Positions 1 to 8,253 of a stretch of DNA of 64,000 bases are shown here, one piece after another. The translations under genes and the position numbers were made by a program. The DNA is taken from the NCBI GenBank assembly GCA_016710065.1, contig JADJLP010000002.1, positions 868,001 through 932,000 on the forward strand, in the 5' to 3' direction. The notes beneath the pieces were generated by a model that did not search any database, had not been told where the DNA came from, and worked only from the letters and a program-made list of their open reading frames with translations. Numbering within the stretch: the stretch's first letter is position 1; each line of letters starts with the position of its first letter. This DNA is from Candidatus Ideonella esbjergensis (lineage in GTDB: Bacteria > Pseudomonadota > Gammaproteobacteria > Burkholderiales > Burkholderiaceae_C).

Positions 1-498
1 CTCGATGACGGCTTGCCCTACGACCGCTGCCACGTGGGCCTGGTGACCGACCTTGACGGCTGGGCCGACCTGGCCCGCCACGACGTGCACGAACCCGCAC
101 AGATGTTCAAGGTGTTGCGCACCCAGGTGGACGTGGTGCTGAGCGATGGCGTGGCCGTTCTGAACGCGGCCGATTCACGCATCGTCGAGATGGCCGAGCT
201 GTGCGATGGCGAGGTGGTGCTCTACGCCGCCGACCCTGCCAACCCGGCGCTGGCCGCCCATGTGGCCACTGGCGGCCGCGCCGTCACGCTGCGCCACGGC
301 CACCCGGTGCTGATGGCGCCCAGCGGCGAGCAGGTGGGCATGGACCTGGTGGGCCTGATGGCCCGGCGCGGCCATGCCGGCGATGCCGAGTGGCTCGAAG
401 CCCTGCTGGCGGCTGTGGCCACGGCGTGGGCCTTCGGCATCACGCACGAACTGATTGCCGCCGGCATCGAGACTTTCGAGATCAAGCCGCTGGCCTGA
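1..498 (+). CDS. Cyanophycin synthetase paralog, 3' part only (5' end outside window)
   Basis: Reading frame 1 is open from the first base and gives 165 residues before TGA. The text matches the Mur-ligase-like part of the next gene: YDRCHVGLVTDLDG aligns with FDRCQVAVVTNMGAGD, and VLSDGVAVLNAADSRIVEMA aligns with its SGYAVLNATDPNVVSMA. Cyanophycin synthetases join Asp and Arg into a storage polymer using ATP. The protein ends at a point matching about residue 700 of the neighbour, so it lacks the roughly 150-residue C-terminal ligase domain. Tandem cphA-type genes with one shorter copy are known in betaproteobacteria (cphA' of Ralstonia). Whether this copy is active alone cannot be judged from the fragment. 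Confidence 0.85.
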   Translation, partial: LDDGLPYDRCHVGLVTDLDGWADLARHDVHEPAQMFKVLRTQVDVVLSDGVAVLNAADSRIVEMAELCDGEVVLYAADPANPALAAHVATGGRAVTLRHGHPVLMAPSGEQVGMDLVGLMARRGHAGDAEWLEALLAAVATAWAFGITHELIAAGIETFEIKPLA

Positions 499-553
499 GC
501 TCAACGCGAACTACAAAACCCACCCACGTTTGGACGTCGGAAAAAGCAGCACC

Positions 554-3124
554 ATGGACATTTCCCGCATCCGCGCCCTTCGTGGCCCCAACCTCTGGTC
601 GCGCCACACCGCCATGGAGGCCATCTTGGCCTGCACCGAGGCCGAGCGCGCCCTCACCACATTGCCGGGTTTCGAAACCCGTCTGCGTTCGCTGTTCCCC
701 GGTCTGGGCGCCTTCCGCAAGGCCCAAGACCAGGTCTCGCTGGCCCATGTGCTGGAAGCCGCCACGCTGGCCCTGCAGACCCAGGCCGGCTGTCCGGTGA
801 CCTTCAGCCGCACCACGCAGACCGTAGAGGCCGGCACCTACCAGGTGGTGGTGGAGTACTCGGAAGAAGATGTGGGCCGCAAGGCCCTGAAGGCGGCGGT
901 GCGCCTGGTCGAGGCTGCGCTGGCGCCCGATGGCCAGTTCGACGCCGCCGCCACCGTGGCCGAGCTGCGCGAGCTCGATGAAGACATCCGCCTGGGCCCG
1001 TCTACCGGCGCCATCGTCAACGCCGCCGTGGCGCGTGGCATCCCTTTCCGACGCCTGACCAGCGGCTCGCTGGTGCAGTTCGGCTGGGGTTCCAAGCAGC
1101 GCCGCATCTGGGCCGCCGAGGTCGATTCGACCAGCGCTGTCTCCGAGTCGATCGCGCAAGACAAGGACCTGTGCAAGACCCTGCTCAGCGCCGCTGGCGT
1201 GCCGGTGCCGCGCGGCCGTCCGGTGGCCAGCGTGGACGAGGCCTGGGACGTGGCCGAGGAGATCGGCCTGCCCGTGGTGCTCAAACCGCAAGACGGCAAC
1301 CAGGGCAAGGGCGTGACGGTGAACATCACCACCCGCGAAGGCCTGGAGGCGGCCTACAAGGCGGCCGAAGAAATCGGCACCGTGATGGTGGAGAAATTCC
1401 TGCCCGGCAGCGATTTCCGCCTGCTGGTGGTGGGCAACCGACTGATCGCGGCCGCCCGCCGCGACCCGCCGCATGTGAACGGCGACGGCCAACTCACCGT
1501 GCGCCAACTGGTGGAGCAGGTCAACGCCGACCCGCGCCGTGGTGACGGCCATGCCACCTCGCTCACCAAGATCAAGTTCGACGACATAGCCGTGCAGCGC
1601 CTGGAGATGCAGGGCCTGACGCCCGAGAGCATCCCGCCCAAGGGCCAGCGCGTCATCCTGCGCAACAACGCCAATCTCTCCACCGGTGGCACCGCCACCG
1701 ACGTGACCGACGACGTGCACCCCGAGGTGGCGGCGCGCGCCGTGGCGGCGGCGCAGATGATCGGGCTGGACATCTGCGGTGTGGACGCGGTGTGCGAGAA
1801 CGTCATCCGTCCGCTCGAAGAGCAGAGTGGCGGCATGGTGGAAGTGAACGCCGCACCCGGCCTGCGCATGCACCTCAGCCCCTCGTTCGGCAAGGGCCGC
1901 GCGGTAGGTGAAGCCATCATCAACCACCTCTACCCGGCGGGTGAAGACGGCCGCATCCCGGTGGTGGCCGTCACCGGCACCAATGGCAAGACGACGACCA
2001 CGCGCATGATCGCGCACCTGTTCGCGGCCAGCGGCCTGCGCACCGGCATGACCAACACCGACGGCGTGCACGTGAACGGCCGCCAGACCGATTCGGGCGA
2101 TTGCTCTGGCCCCAAGAGCGCGCGCAATGTGCTGATGAACCCCGACGTTGACGCAGCCGTGTTCGAGACCGCGCGCGGTGGCGTGCTGCGCGAAGGCCTG
2201 GGCTTCGACCGCTGCCAGGTGGCCGTGGTGACCAACATGGGTGCGGGCGACCACCTGGGTCTGAACTTCATCACCACGGTGGAAGACCTGGCGGTGTTGA
2301 AGCGCGTGATCGTGCAGAACGTGGCGCCCAGCGGCTATGCCGTGCTCAACGCCACCGACCCCAACGTGGTCAGCATGGCGCCGGTGTGTCCGGGTGGCAT
2401 CATCTATTTCGCGGCCGACCGGCACCACCCGGTGCTTGCCACGCACCGGGCCCAGGGCCAGCGCTGTGTGTTCGTGGACGACGGCCACATCGTGGCCAGC
2501 GAGGGCAACTGGCGCGAGAGCGTGAGCCTGCTCGACATCCCCATCACGCGTGGCGGCAGCATTGGCTTTCAGGTGGAAAACGCGATGGCCAGCATTGCCG
2601 CAGCCTGGGGCGCTGGCCTGCACTGGGACGCCATCCGCTCCGGCATGGCCAGCTTCCTGAACGACACCGGCAATGCACCCGGCCGCTTCAACGTGATGGA
2701 CTACAAGGGCGCCACCCTGATCGCCGACTACGGCCACAACCCCGACGCCATGCGCGCCCTGGTGCAGGCCGTGGAAGCCATGCCGGCCAAGCGCCGCTCC
2801 GTGGTGATCAGCGGTGCCGGTGACCGTCGCGACGAGGACATCCGCGAGCAGACGCAGATCCTCGGCCAGGCCTTCGACGACGTGATCCTGTTCCAGGACG
2901 CCTGCCAGCGCGGCCGCGAGGACGGCGAGGTGCTGGCCTTGCTGCGCCAGGGCCTGGCGGATGCGCCACGCACCCGCTTCGTGGACGAGATCCGTGGCGA
3001 GTTCATCGCCATCGATGCCGCACTGAACCGCCTGCAACCGGGCGACCTGTGCCTGGTGTTGGTGGATCAGGTGGAAGAGGCGCTGGCCCATCTGGCCAGG
3101 CGGGTGGCTGAGCCGCAGGCCTGA
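554..3124 (+). CDS. cphA: Cyanophycin synthetase (CphA)
   Basis: 856 aa, close to the usual length of CphA. It makes multi-L-arginyl-poly-L-aspartate by adding Asp and then Arg with ATP. Domains in order: an N-terminal domain to about residue 215; an ATP-grasp domain (KPQDGNQGKGVTV near 244); then a Mur-ligase-like domain with the P-loop TGTNGKTT near 474-481 and the family text ADYGHNPDAM and SGAGDRRDED towards the end. Start: the ATG at 554 (MDISRIRALRGPNLWSRHTAMEA) matches the family N terminus, whereas an upstream in-frame start at 455 would overlap the previous gene. It lies 55 bp after its shorter paralog and is probably co-transcribed with it. No cyanophycinase is visible here. Confidence 0.95.
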   Translation: MDISRIRALRGPNLWSRHTAMEAILACTEAERALTTLPGFETRLRSLFPGLGAFRKAQDQVSLAHVLEAATLALQTQAGCPVTFSRTTQTVEAGTYQVVVEYSEEDVGRKALKAAVRLVEAALAPDGQFDAAATVAELRELDEDIRLGPSTGAIVNAAVARGIPFRRLTSGSLVQFGWGSKQRRIWAAEVDSTSAVSESIAQDKDLCKTLLSAAGVPVPRGRPVASVDEAWDVAEEIGLPVVLKPQDGNQGKGVTVNITTREGLEAAYKAAEEIGTVMVEKFLPGSDFRLLVVGNRLIAAARRDPPHVNGDGQLTVRQLVEQVNADPRRGDGHATSLTKIKFDDIAVQRLEMQGLTPESIPPKGQRVILRNNANLSTGGTATDVTDDVHPEVAARAVAAAQMIGLDICGVDAVCENVIRPLEEQSGGMVEVNAAPGLRMHLSPSFGKGRAVGEAIINHLYPAGEDGRIPVVAVTGTNGKTTTTRMIAHLFAASGLRTGMTNTDGVHVNGRQTDSGDCSGPKSARNVLMNPDVDAAVFETARGGVLREGLGFDRCQVAVVTNMGAGDHLGLNFITTVEDLAVLKRVIVQNVAPSGYAVLNATDPNVVSMAPVCPGGIIYFAADRHHPVLATHRAQGQRCVFVDDGHIVASEGNWRESVSLLDIPITRGGSIGFQVENAMASIAAAWGAGLHWDAIRSGMASFLNDTGNAPGRFNVMDYKGATLIADYGHNPDAMRALVQAVEAMPAKRRSVVISGAGDRRDEDIREQTQILGQAFDDVILFQDACQRGREDGEVLALLRQGLADAPRTRFVDEIRGEFIAIDAALNRLQPGDLCLVLVDQVEEALAHLARRVAEPQA

Positions 3125-3210
3125 TTCGGCGCTGCGCTTGCGCAGTCAGAACGTTGGCGGCACTTGGCGGCCTGCTCTCGGCGCATTGTTGCCGGCCGCA
3201 ACGGTGACTC

Positions 3211-3351
3211 CGTCATTCCCGCGGAGCCTGCCCCCGCGAAGGCGGGGGGCGGGAATCCATGTCTTTGGCTTCCGCTGTGCCAGCGCCAGGCGGCCAGCCA
3301 GGGCCGCACGACAGGTCGAGAAACCTGGATTCCCGCCTTCGCGGGAATGAC
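3211..3351. repeat. Paired palindromic repeat (REP/BIME-like), locus 1
   Basis: One arm begins CGTCATTCCCGCG and ends GGCGGGAATCCATG. The second arm, inverted, is CCTGGATTCCCGCC followed by TTCGCGGGAATGAC (3324-3351). The arms can fold on themselves or pair with each other. The same motif recurs at six other intergenic sites in the window. Confidence 0.75.
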
Positions 3352-3369
3352 AAGGCGAGGGTGCGGGAA

Positions 3370-3401
3370 TGACGGCAATGTGGTCACCATGGCGGGCTGC
3401 T
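3370..3401 (+). repeat. Three-copy gene-end repeat, copy 1
   Basis: Contains GGCAATGTGGTCACCATGG followed by CGGGCTGCT. Near-identical copies occur at 9298-9324 (inverted) and 17234-17265. All three lie just downstream of genes. No function recognised. Confidence 0.6.
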
Positions 3402-3470
3402 ATGCGCCGAAACTGGCAACCAACCTCTTCCAAGTGTCATTCTTTCCATGCAGGCCTCTCGTGGCGAACA

Positions 3471-5438
3471 TCAACGTGGAACCAATGAGGCCAGCGGTTG
3501 CGCCTTGAATCGCCGCCACACCGCCAGGCGCAGGCTGCGCTGGTCGGTGGAGGCGATGCCGCGCGAGCGCAGGGCCAGCTTGAGCGCCAGCCAGAAGCTC
3601 ACGCCCAGGTTCAATGCGCCCGTCACCGCAATGCCAGCCACGCACCACCAGAACGCACTGGTGAGCAGCACGCCCCAGCCCAGCGTGCCCACGGCCGCCG
3701 CGAGCTGGCCGGTGGACAGCGTGACGTGGCGCGCCTCCAGCGGCAGTCCCATGAAGGCCAGCACCGGGGGGAGCAGGCCCAGCATCAGGCCCAGCGACAC
3801 ATTGGCGGCCACGCCCGAGATGTTGTGGCGCCACCAGTGCGCCCAGTGCGCGGCGCGGGCCACGCCCACACGCTGCATCAGGCCCAGGTGGTGTGTGAGA
3901 GCACTCTCCAACCGGTGGTAGACGAACCAGTTCTCGGCCCAACCGGCGATCAGGCTGCTGGCGAACAGCAGCACGCCGGTGAAGGCCGCGAACAAGGCCG
4001 TGGGGCCCAGCAGGGTGAGCGAGTCCAGCACGTGCTGCGCGTCGTGCGCGTTCACCAGCGGCTTGCCCCACATCCACCAGGCCAGGCCTTGCAGCGCCAG
4101 CACCACCGGCACCACCACCGCGAGGTTGCCAAAGATGCCGGCGATCTGCGAGCGCACCAGGTGCAGCACCTCATCAGCGAAGGCCTCGGCACTGCCGCTG
4201 CGGCGCAGGTCTTTGAGCCGCTCGGCCATGGCGGGGGCGGTCATGGCGGGCTGCTTGGTGGCCAGGGTCCAGTGCGCCCACTGGATCAGCAGAAAGCTCG
4301 CGGCATAGGCCAGCCCGGTGCCCAGGCCGCCCCAGAACGGCGCCAGCCCCAGCGAGAGGATGCCGAACTTGGCGAAGGTGGTGAGCCCCACCACGCCGCC
4401 GCCGCCGGCCGCGCGCCGCAGCATCTGGCGGTATTCGGCGCTGTTGCGGGTGATGTAGGCCTCGCCCGCGTCGGCGTGCCGCTCGGCCACCTTGCGGGCC
4501 AGCATCGAGTAGTGCTGGGCCAGCAGGGCGCGCAGGCTGCGGCGCTGGCGGCCCAGCGCCACCAGGTCGGCCAGCAGGGACCGCAGTTCGTGCTCGGGGG
4601 TGGGCGAGAGCAGCACATCGAGCAAGGCCTCCAGACGTGTGATGCGGCCCTGCAACTGCTCCAGCGCGAACACGATGTGTACCGAGATGCCGTGCTCGTC
4701 CAGGTGCGCGCTCACGCTGTCGGCTGCCGTGCGGCAGCACTGCAGCACGGCACGCAAGTAGGCGGCTTGTTGCAGTGCGGCGGTGGTGTCGTTGCTGCGC
4801 AAGCTGTCAGCCAGCGCCTCGCCGCTGCGCGCCAGTTGCGTGAAGGGTTGCTCGGCCAGCAGCTCGGGGCTCATGCGCTGGCGCAGCAGGGGCGTGAAGC
4901 CTTCGGCCCGCACCGCGCTCACCAGCCAGGTCATGGCCTGCAACAGGGGTTCGCTCCAGTCGCCGCTGCGCGCTTCGGCCAGCAGGGTCGAGAGCCGCGT
5001 CAAGGTGTCGCTGTCGATGGTGCGCAGCCATTGCTCGTCGTGCTCGCCGGTGAACAGCAGCTGGAACAACTCGGCCAGGTCGTCGGTGTCGGGCGAGACG
5101 GGCAGGCAGCGCATGCGCACGCGTGCCGCCACCTCGCCCCACAGGTCACGCCGCGAGGTGAAGCCGTGGTCGGCAAACAAGGTGGCCAGATCGGTTTCGC
5201 GCCAGAAGCGCGCCAGCAGCGCCACCACCTGCTCGCGCGGCCCGGGGTTGCGCTCCAGCACGTTGAGCAGGTGCTTGAGGCGCAGCACGGGCAGCGGGGT
5301 GTCGGTAGCGTTGCTGCCGGCCTCGCCATGGCGCAGCCATTGCAGCAGGCGCACCAGCCACAGATGGCGTTCGGGGCGCGGTGCGCGGGCATCGGCCATG
5401 CTCAGCAAGGCCGTCAGGTCCCAAGGGGCTTGGGGCAT
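3471..5438 (-). CDS. Site-specific recombinase family (Gcr/SpecificRecomb) membrane protein
   Basis: 655 aa. It resembles the proteobacterial family annotated as site-specific recombinase (Neisseria Gcr, Pfam SpecificRecomb). I call it from the N terminus (WDLTALLSMADARAPRPERH), the overall architecture, and the text around HADAGEAYITRNSAEYRQMLRRAAGGG near residue 330. The first half is soluble and helical. The second half has about five or six hydrophobic segments (roughly 348-390, 435-460, 475-510, 545-575 and 585-630), unusual for a DNA recombinase. No tyrosine- or serine-recombinase catalytic pattern is visible, so the name comes from family annotation rather than demonstrated chemistry. 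It is transcribed alone, downstream of the ahpF terminator. Confidence 0.75.
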   Translation of the reverse strand: MPQAPWDLTALLSMADARAPRPERHLWLVRLLQWLRHGEAGSNATDTPLPVLRLKHLLNVLERNPGPREQVVALLARFWRETDLATLFADHGFTSRRDLWGEVAARVRMRCLPVSPDTDDLAELFQLLFTGEHDEQWLRTIDSDTLTRLSTLLAEARSGDWSEPLLQAMTWLVSAVRAEGFTPLLRQRMSPELLAEQPFTQLARSGEALADSLRSNDTTAALQQAAYLRAVLQCCRTAADSVSAHLDEHGISVHIVFALEQLQGRITRLEALLDVLLSPTPEHELRSLLADLVALGRQRRSLRALLAQHYSMLARKVAERHADAGEAYITRNSAEYRQMLRRAAGGGGVVGLTTFAKFGILSLGLAPFWGGLGTGLAYAASFLLIQWAHWTLATKQPAMTAPAMAERLKDLRRSGSAEAFADEVLHLVRSQIAGIFGNLAVVVPVVLALQGLAWWMWGKPLVNAHDAQHVLDSLTLLGPTALFAAFTGVLLFASSLIAGWAENWFVYHRLESALTHHLGLMQRVGVARAAHWAHWWRHNISGVAANVSLGLMLGLLPPVLAFMGLPLEARHVTLSTGQLAAAVGTLGWGVLLTSAFWWCVAGIAVTGALNLGVSFWLALKLALRSRGIASTDQRSLRLAVWRRFKAQPLASLVPR

Positions 5439-5484
5439 GGGCGGAGCTCCCGGTGGTGCAGCCGCGCAGCGCGCGAGCGGCGAT

Positions 5485-5512
5485 GGAAAGAAAAAGGCCG
5501 GCGATGCCGGCC
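5485..5512 (-). terminator. Rho-independent terminator after ahpF
   Basis: Perfect 7-bp stem GGCCGGC/GCCGGCC (5496-5502 and 5506-5512) with a 3-nt loop. On the minus strand it is followed by TTTTTCTTTCC. It separates ahpF from the next minus-strand gene. Confidence 0.85.
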
Positions 5513-5600
5513 CCTCTTTCAGATGCGCCTCAATGCGCCAGGTTCAAGCCCGGGCCGCGAGTGGATACGGTGACAGGCGTATCCAAATGCAGAGCGTGGA

Positions 5601-7166
5601 TCAGACTGCCGGCGTGCGTATGAGGTGGTCGAAAGCGCTCAGCGCGGCCTTGGAACCCTCGCCGGCGGCGATGATGATCTGCTTGTAAGGCACGGTGGTG
5701 ACATCGCCGGCCGCGAACACGCCGGGCACATTGGTGTGGCACTTGGCGTCGACGATGATCTCGCCAAACTTGCTCAGCTCCACCGCCCCGTTCTTGAGGA
5801 AATCGGTGTTGGGCACAAGGCCGATCTGCACGAACACCCCCGCCAGTTCAACCAGGTGCTCGGCGCTGGTGGCGCGGTCCTTGTAGCGCAGGCCGTTCAC
5901 CTTCTGGCCGTCGCCAGTGATCGCTGTGGTTTGCGCATTGGTGTGGATGCTGACGTTGGGCAAGCTTTTGAGCTTGTTCACCAGCACCGCGTCGGCCTTG
6001 AGCTGGTCGAGGAATTCGATCAGTGTGACGTGCTGCACCACGCCGGCCAGGTCGATCGCGGCCTCCACGCCCGAGTTGCCGCCGCCGATCACGGCCACCT
6101 TCTTGCCCTTGAACAACGGGCCGTCGCAGTGCGGGCAATAGGCCACGCCTTTGGTTCGGTACTCGGCCTCGCCGGGCACGTTCACATTGCGCCAGCGTGC
6201 GCCGGTGCTGAGGATCACGGTGCGGGCCTTCAGCTCGGCGCCGTTGTCCAGCGTGACGGTGGCCAGGCCGCCGAGTTGCGCTGCCGCGCTGAGCGTGGCC
6301 ACGCGCTGGCCGTTCATGATGTCGACGTCGTAGGCGCGCACATGGGCTTCGAGCGCGGCAGCGAACTTGGGGCCTTCGGTTTCCTGCACCGAGATGAAGT
6401 TCTCGATGCCCAGCGTGTCCAGCGTCTGGCCGCCAAAGCGCTCGGCCACTATGCCGGTGCGTATGCCCTTGCGTGCGGCGTACACGGCCGCAGCGGCGCC
6501 AGCGGGGCCACCGCCCACGATCAGCACGTCGAACGGTGCCTTGGCGCTGAGCTTGGCGGCATCGCGCTGGGCGGCACCGGTGTCGATCTTGGCCAGGATC
6601 TCGCTGATCTCCATGCGGCCCGAGCCAAAGGGCTGGCCGTTTAGCGTCACATAGGGCACGGCCATGATCTGGCGCTCTTCCACCTCGGCCTGGAACAGGC
6701 CACCGTCGATGGCGGTGTGCTTGATTCGCGGGTTCAGCACCGCCATCAGGTTGAAGGCCTGCACCACGTCCGGGCAGTTGTGGCAGGTCAGGCTCATCCA
6801 GGTCTCGAAGACGAAGTCGCCATCAAGGTTCTTGATCTGCTCGATCACCTCGGCATCCACCTTGGGCGGGTGGCCGCCGGCCTGCAGCAGGGCCAGGATC
6901 AGCGAGGTGAACTCGTGGCCCATGGGGATGGCGGCAAAGCGCACGCCCATGTCGGTGCCCACGCGGCGGATCTGGAAGGCCGGGCGGCGCGCGTCGCTGC
7001 CGTCCAGGCGCAGCGTGATCAGCGGCGAGAGCGGGGCGATCTCCTGCAGCAACTCGCCGATGTCCTGCGCGCCCGGGCTGTCGTCCAGCGAGGCCACCAA
7101 TTCGATGGGCTGCTGCAAGCGCTCCAGGTAGGAGCGGAGTTGGGCAGTGGTGTTGGCGTCGAGCAT
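5601..7166 (-). CDS. ahpF: Alkyl hydroperoxide reductase subunit F
   Basis: 521 aa, the normal AhpF length. This flavoprotein passes electrons from NADH through FAD and two disulfide centres to AhpC. Visible parts in order: an N-terminal thioredoxin-like double fold with the redox pair CHNC (MSLTCHNCPDV); FAD site GGGPAGAAAAVYAARKG; the thioredoxin-reductase-like disulfide CPHCDGPLFKGK; NAD site GGGNSGVEAAIDLAG; and the FAD-binding end VPGVFAAGDVTTVPYKQ. It follows ahpC on the same strand after a gap of 154 bp that holds two hairpins. A perfect terminator lies 90 bp past its stop. Expected in the cytoplasm and peroxide-responsive. Confidence 0.97.
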   Translation of the reverse strand: MLDANTTAQLRSYLERLQQPIELVASLDDSPGAQDIGELLQEIAPLSPLITLRLDGSDARRPAFQIRRVGTDMGVRFAAIPMGHEFTSLILALLQAGGHPPKVDAEVIEQIKNLDGDFVFETWMSLTCHNCPDVVQAFNLMAVLNPRIKHTAIDGGLFQAEVEERQIMAVPYVTLNGQPFGSGRMEISEILAKIDTGAAQRDAAKLSAKAPFDVLIVGGGPAGAAAAVYAARKGIRTGIVAERFGGQTLDTLGIENFISVQETEGPKFAAALEAHVRAYDVDIMNGQRVATLSAAAQLGGLATVTLDNGAELKARTVILSTGARWRNVNVPGEAEYRTKGVAYCPHCDGPLFKGKKVAVIGGGNSGVEAAIDLAGVVQHVTLIEFLDQLKADAVLVNKLKSLPNVSIHTNAQTTAITGDGQKVNGLRYKDRATSAEHLVELAGVFVQIGLVPNTDFLKNGAVELSKFGEIIVDAKCHTNVPGVFAAGDVTTVPYKQIIIAAGEGSKAALSAFDHLIRTPAV

Positions 7167-7210
7167 GGTGTGCGTCCTTGCGTGGGCTGTTTGGGGCGAA
7201 GTCGTTCCGA

Positions 7211-7260
7211 CCTCGTTGAAAACAGCCGGCAGGAACCTGCTCGGCGCGCTTTCAACGAGG
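7211..7260. other. Long imperfect hairpin in the ahpC-ahpF gap
   Basis: Outer arms CCTCGTTGAAA (7211-7221) and TTTCAACGAGG (7250-7260) are perfectly complementary over 11 bp. The inside adds GCCG/CGGC and GCAG/CTGC pairing around a short loop. It could form in the ahpC-ahpF mRNA about 45 nt before the ahpF start. Confidence 0.7.
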
Positions 7261-7278
7261 CCCGGGTGGGGCCTGGGT

Positions 7279-7300
7279 GGCCAGCCCTCGCGGGCTGGCC
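7279..7300. other. Perfect 9-bp hairpin just downstream of ahpC
   Basis: GGCCAGCCC and GGGCTGGCC are separated by a 4-nt loop, 20 nt after the ahpC stop. There is no U-tract, so it is more likely an mRNA-stabilising or attenuating hairpin than a full terminator. It could keep ahpC message in excess of ahpF. Confidence 0.65.
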
Positions 7301-7320
7301 AATGCCTGCGGCATCAGAGG

Positions 7321-7884
7321 TCAGATCTTGCCGACGAGGTCGATCGACGGCGCCAGGGTCTTGGCGCCTTCCTTCCACTTGGCCGGGCAGACCTGGCCAG
7401 GGTGCGAGGCGGTGTACTGGGCGGCCTTGAGCTTGCGCAGGGTTTCCGACACGTCGCGGGCGATTTCGTTGGAATGCACTTCCATGGTCTTGATCACGCC
7501 ATCGGGGTTGATCACGAAGGTGCCGCGCAGGGCCAGGCCTTCTTCGGGGATGTGCACGCCAAAGGCGTTGGTCAGCGCGTGGGTGGGGTCGCCTACCAGC
7601 GGGAACTTGGCCTTGCCCACGGCCGGCGAGGTCTCGTGCCAGACCTTGTGCGAGAAGTGGGTGTCGGTGGTGACGATGTAGACCTCGGTGCCGGCGGCCT
7701 GGAAGGCGGCGTAGTTGTCGGCGGCGTCCTCGATCTCGGTCGGGCAGTTGAACGTGAAGGCTGCCGGCATGAAGATCAGCACCGACCACTTGCCCTTCAG
7801 GCTGGCGTCGGTGACTTCGATGAACTTGCCGTTGTGGAAGGCCTGGGCCTTGAAAGGCTGGACGGGGGTGTTGATCAGGGACAT
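7321..7884 (-). CDS. ahpC: Alkyl hydroperoxide reductase subunit C (2-Cys peroxiredoxin)
   Basis: 187 aa, the standard length for AhpC. It reduces H2O2, organic peroxides and peroxynitrite, and is recycled by AhpF. The peroxidatic cysteine is Cys47 in PAAFTFNCPTE and the resolving cysteine is Cys166 in PGQVCPAKW. The start MSLINTPVQPFKAQAFHNGKF fits the family. It is first in the ahpC-ahpF unit. About 110 bp upstream lies an OxyR-like motif shared with a divergent gene, consistent with peroxide induction. Cytoplasmic. Confidence 0.97.
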   Translation of the reverse strand: MSLINTPVQPFKAQAFHNGKFIEVTDASLKGKWSVLIFMPAAFTFNCPTEIEDAADNYAAFQAAGTEVYIVTTDTHFSHKVWHETSPAVGKAKFPLVGDPTHALTNAFGVHIPEEGLALRGTFVINPDGVIKTMEVHSNEIARDVSETLRKLKAAQYTASHPGQVCPAKWKEGAKTLAPSIDLVGKI

Positions 7885-7971
7885 GGTGTTTCCTCTATCG
7901 GTTGATGAATCAGGGGCATCGCTTTGGTGAGCGGGCGAAGCGAATCTTATGGCCGCTCGGCTATGTTGTGG

Positions 7972-8008
7972 ATTGATTGATCGAATGTTGTTGATAGTGA
8001 TAGGCTAT
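7972..8008. promoter_or_regulatory. Candidate OxyR-binding site
   Basis: OxyR sites are four tetranucleotides in the pattern ATAG-N7-CTAT-N7-ATAG-N7-CTAT. Here the phasing reads ATTG-N7-GAAT-N7-ATAG-N7-CTAT. The last two elements (7994-7997 and 8005-8008) match exactly, the first 3 of 4 and the second 2 of 4. It lies upstream of ahpC and 25 bp before the divergent gene at 8033. Inference from pattern only. Confidence 0.5.
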
Positions 8009-8032
8009 TCTGACCGTGCCACACTGCCACCC

Positions 8033-8251
8033 ATGAACCCTGCCATCGCGCCCACCGCCGAGCCCACAGAACAGCCCGGCAGCGCCTGCCCGCGCTGTGG
8101 CGATGGCTTTCACTGCGGCGCCCAGGACGCCGGCCCCTGCGCCTGCACTGGCTTGAAGCTTTCGGCAGCCCTGCAGCAGGACTTGCGCTTGCGCTACCAG
8201 GGCTGCCTGTGCCTGGCCTGCCTGCGCCACCTGTCCGAACCGAACACCTGA
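8033..8251 (+). CDS. Cysteine-rich CWC family small protein
   Basis: 72 aa with eight cysteines arranged as CPRC, FHC, CAC near the N-terminal half and CLCLAC near the end. This is the pattern of the small Cys-rich CWC domain family, whose role is unknown; metal binding is likely. The ATG at 8033 is chosen because it lies just after the regulatory region, while the upstream in-frame start at 7949 would run through the OxyR-like motif. The stop is 2 bp before the CDF transporter start, so the two are probably co-translated. This link to a metal transporter supports a metal-related role (inference). Confidence 0.75.
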   Translation: MNPAIAPTAEPTEQPGSACPRCGDGFHCGAQDAGPCACTGLKLSAALQQDLRLRYQGCLCLACLRHLSEPNT

Positions 8252-8253
8252 CC

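Larger units (their letters stand above)
3125..3470. other. Intergenic region holding repeats, no gene seen
   Basis: 346 bp between the convergent ends of cphA and the recombinase-family gene. It contains two oppositely oriented palindromic repeats (3211-3260 and 3324-3351) and one copy of the three-copy gene-end repeat (3370-3401). The short open frames have no coding character. Confidence 0.7.

Noticed and set aside
482..3091. 869-aa antisense open frame over cphA
   Set aside because: Shadow of the cphA coding strand; no recognisable motif.
3211..3351. CRISPR-like array from the repeated CATTCCCGCG motif
   Set aside because: Units are inverted and dispersed across the genome region, without regular spacers or cas genes; they are REP-like palindromes.
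3498..5573. 691-aa plus-strand open frame over the recombinase-family gene
   Set aside because: Low-complexity Gln/Gly/Arg/His text without domain, complementary to a gene with family-wide conservation.
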